64,000 nucleotides of DNA, taken from assembly GCA_021795965.1 (NCBI GenBank), contig JAJYOU010000001.1:118647-182646 (forward strand). Reading direction: 5' to 3'. The notes beneath the pieces are model-generated. The model had not been told where the DNA came from and made no database searches. It saw only the letters and a program-made list of their open reading frames with translations. This document shows positions 59,060-64,000 of this stretch, one piece after another (position 1 is the stretch's first letter; every line of letters begins with the position of its first letter). Position numbers and translations under genes: made by a program. Source of the DNA: Chloroflexota bacterium (GTDB taxonomy: Bacteria > Chloroflexota > Anaerolineae > Anaerolineales > Villigracilaceae).

Positions 59060-60496
59060 CTAAAAAAGGCTGAGGGCTGCCTGGTTTGAAAAACCGTACC
59101 AGGGTGCAAAAAGTGTGCCGATCAGAATAATGCCGAGCGTCAAAACCACGATGGCAATCACGAAGGGACGGGAGACAGGCAGCGGATGAGCTTCCTCGTC
59201 TTCACCTTCCATGCGGTAAAGATAGACATATTTCAAAACCGTCAGGTAGTAGTAAAGACCGATTATGGAGTTGAGAATACCCACCACAACCAGCCAGTAC
59301 CAGCCGGATTCGATGGCTCCAGCAAAGACGAGCACCTTGGCAATAAACCCACCAAAAGGCGGCATACCTGCCAGCGAAAGGAAAGCCACCAGCATGACCA
59401 AGCCCAGGTAGGGAGAGCGCCGGCTGAGCCCGTCAAACGCCCGGATATCGCTGCTACCTGTCACCCTTTCGAAAGCCATGATGACTCCAAATGCTGTGAG
59501 GTTGGTCAAAATATATGCCATCAAGTAAAAGATCGTGCCAGTGGTACCGAGCTTGCTGTTAGCGACAATCCCAATCAGTGCGTAGCCGGCATGAGCAATT
59601 GAGGAATAAGCCAGCAGGCGCTTGAGGTTGGTCTGACCAAGCGCAATTAGATTGCCGAGAGTCATCGTCAAGGTGGCGACAATCGCCAGGATAATCTGCC
59701 AATCGTTTGCGACCTGAGGGAAAACCGTCAGGAAGAAGCGGATCAGGACAGCAAAACCTGCTGCCTTGGAAGCGGTTGAAAGAAAGCCGGCAATTGGAGT
59801 GGGAGCCCCTTCATAAGTATCGGGTGCCCAAAAATGAAAGGGGACGAGGGAGACTTTGAAGGAGATGCCGACAACCACCAGGAAAACGAGACCAAGGGAA
59901 ATCAGGTTGGGGCTGGTAAAGTACCCGGCTAATTCAGCAAAGTGGGTGGTTCCGGTGAAACCATAGACCAGGGAAAGACCGTAAAGGAAAATTGCGGAGG
60001 TCATGGCACCGAACAAGAGGTATTTAAAACCAGCTTCGGTGGATTTCTTGTCGTCCAGCAGGAAACCAGCCAGAACATACATGGGGATGGAGGTGGATTC
60101 GACCGCCAGGTAGAGCATGACCAAATCAGAAGCAGATGCCATCAAACTCATCCCGATGGTCGCTGCCAGTAGAAGCAGGTACGCTTCAGCCCGACCCCCG
60201 ATTTTTGCGGTATCCATCATGAAGAGCGCGGTAATGGCGGCGCCAAAGATAAAGAGCATCTTGAAGACAAACCCCAGCATGTCGAAGCGGATCATGCCGC
60301 CGAAAGCGAGTGCAGCTTCAGCAGGTCTGCCGATGAGGAGTGCAACGATCAGGGTTGCCGTCAAGCCACCTGCGGTCAACCAACCAAGATAAACCCGCCG
60401 GTTTTCATCTTTCCAGAATGGATCCAGGATCAAAACCAGGATGCCAACCGTCAGGATCATGATTTCAGGCAGAATTGCCAGAAAATTTAAGCTCAT
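59060..60496 (-). CDS. nuoN: NADH-quinone oxidoreductase subunit N
   Basis: The 478-residue antiporter-like subunit has about fourteen TM segments and the proton-path residues: Glu in LAVESTSIPMYVLAGF, Lys in GISFKVSLVPFHFWAPD, Lys in LSTASKAAGFAVLI and Lys in GGFIAKVLVFAGA. NuoN is part of the complex I membrane arm that pumps protons. GGGAGGT precedes the ATG, which follows the nuoM stop directly. It is the last nuo gene in this run. Confidence 0.95.
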   Translation of the reverse strand: MSLNFLAILPEIMILTVGILVLILDPFWKDENRRVYLGWLTAGGLTATLIVALLIGRPAEAALAFGGMIRFDMLGFVFKMLFIFGAAITALFMMDTAKIGGRAEAYLLLLAATIGMSLMASASDLVMLYLAVESTSIPMYVLAGFLLDDKKSTEAGFKYLLFGAMTSAIFLYGLSLVYGFTGTTHFAELAGYFTSPNLISLGLVFLVVVGISFKVSLVPFHFWAPDTYEGAPTPIAGFLSTASKAAGFAVLIRFFLTVFPQVANDWQIILAIVATLTMTLGNLIALGQTNLKRLLAYSSIAHAGYALIGIVANSKLGTTGTIFYLMAYILTNLTAFGVIMAFERVTGSSDIRAFDGLSRRSPYLGLVMLVAFLSLAGMPPFGGFIAKVLVFAGAIESGWYWLVVVGILNSIIGLYYYLTVLKYVYLYRMEGEDEEAHPLPVSRPFVIAIVVLTLGIILIGTLFAPWYGFSNQAALSLF

Positions 60497-61987
60497 TTAT
60501 GCACCTCCCAACAAGCGGAGAACATTTTGAACGCCGCTTGAGACCATTGGCACCATGAGATTGGGGAAGAGCCCCAATGTGATCATGATTAAGCTGAGGG
60601 TCCCCAGGGCAACCTTGTCCAGAACGCTGATGGCACCGATGTGACCTTCAAACTGCGGGGGTAAATCACCGAAAAACGAGCGGCGAATGGCAAGTAAAAT
60701 ATAAGCCGCCGTGATCACGATCGAGATGGAAGCGATGACCGCTGCAAACCAGTGCGTCTGCCAGACGCCCATAAAGATGGGAAATTCTGCGATAAAACCA
60801 GAGAAGCCAGGCATACCCATCGAGACCAGACCGCCTATGATAAATGCAATCGCGACAAAGGGCAGCGGTTTGACCATGCCCCCCAATTCGGGGATTTGCC
60901 GGGTGTGGGCGCGATCATAGACCATGCCAACCGCAGCAAAGAAGAGAGCCGTCATGACACCGTGCGAGAACATCTGCAGCCCGGCGCCCGTCATCCCTTC
61001 GCGGGTGAGGGTGGCAAATCCAAGCGAGACCAGACCCATGTGCGAGACTGAGGAAAAACCGATCACGTATTTCAGATCCGTCTGGATCATGGCGATGAAC
61101 GCGCCGTAGACGACGTTGACCATAGCCAGCCCGAAAATCAGCCAAACCCATTGTTTTGCACCTTCAGGCAGAAGCATGATACCTACACGCAAAGCTGCAA
61201 AGGCACCCAGCTTCATCAAGACACCAGCATGGAACATGGAAACTGCGGTCGGTGCGGCAACGTGTCCATCTGGAGACCAGTTGTGGAAAGGAAAGATACC
61301 GCCCAAAACAGCAAAACCCATGAATGTGGGTAAGAACCAGAGATATTGGAATGCCTGCGAGAAGCCTGCCTTTTCCAGATCGAGCATGTCGAAGGTAAGG
61401 GTACCGTGCATCTGGTAGTTGGTGAAGTACATCGCCAGACCGCCAAGCAGCGCCAGGACCGAACCAATGAAAAGGTAGAGGGTCAGCTTCATGGCAGCGT
61501 ACTCGCGGGTCACCTTCCAGCCCCAAATTGCAATCAGAAGGTACATTGGGAAGACGGCGATTTCGTAGAAGAAAAATAACATGAAGAGGTCGAGAGAGAC
61601 AAAAACACCGAAGACCCCGCCTGCCAGCAGGAAAAGAAACGCGAAGAATTCGCGTGGGCGGTCATCGATCCCCCAGGAGATGAGGACACCGGTGAACATG
61701 ACAATACCGGTCAGCAGGACGAGGGGTGCGCTCAGCCCATCCACACCAACGTGGTAGGAAATCCCGAGCGCGGGCAGCCAGCTGTATTTTTCCTGGAACT
61801 GGTAACCGGGGGTGGCGGAATTGAGATAAACCTGGAGATAAACCCAGCCCGAAAGGACCAGTTCAAAGATGGCTGCCGCGAGAGCCGTGACGCGCACCTC
61901 AGTTTTACGCTCCGGTTTGTAGAGGAGCATCAGCACCGCGATTACCAGCGGGGCAAAAACAATCAAACTCAAAATTGGAAATTGCAT
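60497..61987 (-). CDS. nuoM: NADH-quinone oxidoreductase subunit M, second copy lacking TM7 Lys
   Basis: The protein (496 residues from ATG 61987, behind GAGGTGAACC) has about fourteen TM segments and NuoM signatures: HVGVDGLSAPLVLLTG, FFFYEIAVFPMYLLIA (TM5 Glu), LMKLGAFAALRVG (TM8 Lys) and GMPGFSGFIAEFPIF (TM12 Glu). At TM7 it reads FAVLGGIFPFHNWSPD, where other NuoM proteins have FAVKVPVWPFHTWLPD. The central Lys is thus missing. It follows another nuoM gene. The frame is open to 62002 but GTG there overlaps the previous stop. Confidence 0.92.
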   Translation of the reverse strand: MQFPILSLIVFAPLVIAVLMLLYKPERKTEVRVTALAAAIFELVLSGWVYLQVYLNSATPGYQFQEKYSWLPALGISYHVGVDGLSAPLVLLTGIVMFTGVLISWGIDDRPREFFAFLFLLAGGVFGVFVSLDLFMLFFFYEIAVFPMYLLIAIWGWKVTREYAAMKLTLYLFIGSVLALLGGLAMYFTNYQMHGTLTFDMLDLEKAGFSQAFQYLWFLPTFMGFAVLGGIFPFHNWSPDGHVAAPTAVSMFHAGVLMKLGAFAALRVGIMLLPEGAKQWVWLIFGLAMVNVVYGAFIAMIQTDLKYVIGFSSVSHMGLVSLGFATLTREGMTGAGLQMFSHGVMTALFFAAVGMVYDRAHTRQIPELGGMVKPLPFVAIAFIIGGLVSMGMPGFSGFIAEFPIFMGVWQTHWFAAVIASISIVITAAYILLAIRRSFFGDLPPQFEGHIGAISVLDKVALGTLSLIMITLGLFPNLMVPMVSSGVQNVLRLLGGA

Positions 61988-62001
61988 TGGTTCACCTCGC
62001 A

Positions 62002-63570
62002 CTAGTGGGAAAACAACATGAGCATGGCTTTATTGATGACATCCAGCAGGCTCATAGGCCAAATACCCAGGAATAGCATCAAAACCATGAGTGGAGTCAT
62101 CACCACGATTTCGCGTGTGTTGATTTCAGTCAGACGATGCTCACCGTGCGCCCAAATTTCATTGAGCGGTCCGTGCAGCACTTTTCGGATACCTTTGAGG
62201 ATGTAGGCACCCGTGAACAATAAGCCAAGCATACTGATGGCGGTGAAAACCGGCAGGAGGGGTAATGAACCTCGAACGACCAGGAATTCGGAAACGAACC
62301 CGTTCAGACCCGGCAGACCGAGTGAAGCCATGCTGGTAAAGATGAGGATGCCACCATAGATCGGAACGAGCGGGAAGAGCCCGCCAAAATCGTCAAGGTT
62401 GCGTGTGTGAGTGCGTTCGTAAATTACACCCACCAGGAAAAACATGCCAGCCGCCGAAAGACCGTGGTTGAACATCTGCATGACCGCACCGTTGAGTGCA
62501 ATGGTCGCATCCTGTGTACCGATGGCAGTGGCTGCTGCGGCGATGCCGAGCAGTACAAAACCCATGTGGTTGATCGAGGAATATGCCACCAGCCGTTTGA
62601 AATCTTTTTGACCGTAGGCAGCAAATGCGCCGAAGACGATCGCCATGGTCGCAAGGAAAGCCAGCCAGCCAGCATAATCATGCGATTGCTGGGGGTAAAG
62701 CGGTAGGACCAGGCGCAGGAAGCCATACGCGCCTAACTTAAGCAGGACACCAGCCAAGAGCATGGAACCAGCCGTGGGAGCTTCGGTGTGAGCATCGGGC
62801 AGCCAGGTGTGGAACGGCCAGACTGGAACCTTGACCGCAAACGCGATCACAAATGCCCAGAAGGCAACTGTCTTGACTGTTGCGGCACTCATGCCCATTA
62901 AAACCGTATCAGGGGAGAGCGCGTTCCACTGCTGGTAGAGGTAAGCCAGGTCATAGTTTTGGAACAAGACACCCAGCATCTGGATCGCGAGGAGCAAGCC
63001 GAGCGAGCCCGCCATGGTGTAAATCAAGAACTTGAGGGAGGCATAGTTTCGTGCAGAAACCTTCATCCCGCCCCAAAGCTCCCTCTCACCTTTTGGAGAA
63101 CCCCATTGGTTGATGAGAAAGTACATTGGAACCAGTCCAATTTCCCAAAAGACAAAGAAGATGAGGAGGTCCATCGCCACGAAAACCCCCAGCATGCCGG
63201 TTTCCAGGAAGAGGAAAAGCATCATGTAAGCTTTCACCCGGTCGGTGATACTAAACGAAGCCAGGATGGCAAGCGGGGTGAGCAGGGTGGTGAGCAGGAC
63301 CATAGTGAGGGATAATCCATCGACCCCAACATGGAAGCTGGAATGGATCGCCTCGTACCAGGGATAGGTTTCCTGGAACTGAAACCCGCCCGCGGTTTGG
63401 GTGAACTGCGCCCAAAGGAATATAGTCAACCCGAGGGGAATCAGGCTGGCAAGCAATGCTGTCCAACGGATGGTTTTGACCTGGTCGCCTGGCAGGAAGA
63501 AAATTACAAGCGCCGCAAGGACAGGGAAAAACAGGATGGTGGTCAGCAGGTGAGTGCTAATGAAGTCCAT
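62002..63570 (-). CDS. nuoM: NADH-quinone oxidoreductase subunit M, first copy
   Basis: The 522-residue protein is a standard NuoM with all proton-path residues: Glu in FVFWEIGLVPMYFLI, TM7 Lys in FAVKVPVWPFHTWLPDAH, TM8 Lys in LAGVLLKLGAYGFLR and TM12 Glu in NGFVSEFLVV. It lies 12 bp after nuoL and is followed by a second nuoM. Two adjacent nuoM genes are known from some bacteria with enlarged complex I. It acts in the plasma membrane proton-pumping arm. Confidence 0.95.
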   Translation of the reverse strand: MDFISTHLLTTILFFPVLAALVIFFLPGDQVKTIRWTALLASLIPLGLTIFLWAQFTQTAGGFQFQETYPWYEAIHSSFHVGVDGLSLTMVLLTTLLTPLAILASFSITDRVKAYMMLFLFLETGMLGVFVAMDLLIFFVFWEIGLVPMYFLINQWGSPKGERELWGGMKVSARNYASLKFLIYTMAGSLGLLLAIQMLGVLFQNYDLAYLYQQWNALSPDTVLMGMSAATVKTVAFWAFVIAFAVKVPVWPFHTWLPDAHTEAPTAGSMLLAGVLLKLGAYGFLRLVLPLYPQQSHDYAGWLAFLATMAIVFGAFAAYGQKDFKRLVAYSSINHMGFVLLGIAAAATAIGTQDATIALNGAVMQMFNHGLSAAGMFFLVGVIYERTHTRNLDDFGGLFPLVPIYGGILIFTSMASLGLPGLNGFVSEFLVVRGSLPLLPVFTAISMLGLLFTGAYILKGIRKVLHGPLNEIWAHGEHRLTEINTREIVVMTPLMVLMLFLGIWPMSLLDVINKAMLMLFSH

Positions 63571-63582
63571 TGGTCCACTCCC

Positions 63583-64000
63583 TTACAGGAAATAGTACAG
63601 TATGGCGGCGACGACAATCAGCACGCCTACTGATGCGATCATGTAGGATTGAATTCGACCGGTCTGGATATAGCGCAGATTTCTACCGCGCCAAACGACC
63701 TGAGCGGTACCATCGCCGATGAATTCATTGATGACAGGTTTGTCAAAGTAATTCCGCAGGACGTGCCCGGTGAACAAAGCGGCGCGGGAAACACTGTGCA
63801 AAATACCGTCAATCACAGTGCGATCCATCCAGGGAGTGAAGCTCTCACTGATCCAGTTCGCGGCGCGATAAATATATCGCGCGTAGAGCTCATCGAAGTA
63901 CCACTTATTGCGAAGATATGGATAAAGTCCTCCGAGCGGTTTTTCTAGCGGATCGGTTTGACCAGCCTTGAAATTCTTATAGACCAGCCAACCCAGGTAG
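63583..64000 (-). CDS. nuoL: NADH-quinone oxidoreductase subunit L, C-terminal part
   Basis: The open frame runs from the stop at 63583 to the window edge, giving the last 138 residues of NuoL. It reads through LGGLYPYLRNKWYFDELYARYIYRAANWI, matching the well-known NKWYxDELY motif near the NuoL C-terminus, and ends in a TM helix (IQSYMIASVGVLIVVAAILYYFL). The rest of the gene lies beyond the window. It precedes nuoM as in usual nuo operons. Confidence 0.93.
   Translation of the reverse strand, partial: YLGWLVYKNFKAGQTDPLEKPLGGLYPYLRNKWYFDELYARYIYRAANWISESFTPWMDRTVIDGILHSVSRAALFTGHVLRNYFDKPVINEFIGDGTAQVVWRGRNLRYIQTGRIQSYMIASVGVLIVVAAILYYFL

Overview
The window reads as a chromosomal segment of a Chloroflexota bacterium, most likely Anaerolineae. 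This is inferred from gene content only: archaeal/eukaryotic-type ProS, two adjacent nuoM genes, a DHH-CBS-nucleotidyltransferase fusion, many lipoproteins with Thr/Pro-rich linkers, and fused IorAB. Base composition is near 50% GC. Coding density is high, with no tRNA, rRNA, CRISPR array, prophage or insertion sequence.

Layout. 1-2.2 kb: edge of an unknown minus-strand gene, then mce and tilS. 2.2-8 kb (minus): a tyrosine recombinase-like protein without its catalytic residues, then sensor kinase, LysM and LCP envelope genes. 8-18.2 kb (plus): TPR protein, lipoprotein, mtaB, zinc alcohol dehydrogenase, folD, fused indolepyruvate oxidoreductase with a B3/B4-domain gene, terC. 18.2-24.9 kb (minus): a Fur-family-controlled metal-uptake operon (regulator, ATPase, permease) running into two M1-like metallopeptidase lipoproteins and a glycerate kinase. 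25-29.4 kb: mrfB and mrfA, with an HNH nuclease domain inside mrfA. 29.6-38.9 kb (plus): GH31 glycosidase, small genes, transporters, a methyltransferase and a split two-gene PPK2. 39-43 kb (minus): hisN-like phosphatase, DUF2726 protein, CCA-type nucleotidyltransferase. 43.1-49.3 kb (plus): leader peptide, attenuator, MazG-like gene, LOG gene, proS, HEAT-like gene, then rpsO and pnp. 49.3-54.2 kb (plus): two MFS genes, P1 peptidase, an unknown gene. 54.2-64 kb (minus): GNAT, murE, the Fo half of an ATP synthase, and nuoN-nuoM-nuoM-nuoL.

The most interesting signal is upstream of the proS operon (43080-43224). A sigma70-like -10 lies 6 nt before an ATG that opens a 17-codon ORF with four proline codons. 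A strong intrinsic terminator follows. An 8-nt segment at the end of the ORF is exactly complementary to the heart of that terminator hairpin. The third gene downstream is prolyl-tRNA synthetase. This looks like classical ribosome-mediated attenuation by proline codons, started from a leaderless mRNA.

The -10/N6/start-codon arrangement recurs at several genes, so leaderless transcripts appear common here. Other points of interest are a histidine kinase with Gln at the phosphoacceptor position, a very short b-delta ATP synthase fusion with no F1 genes beside it, a second NuoM lacking the TM7 lysine, and a Fur-type operator placed on the promoter of the metal operon.
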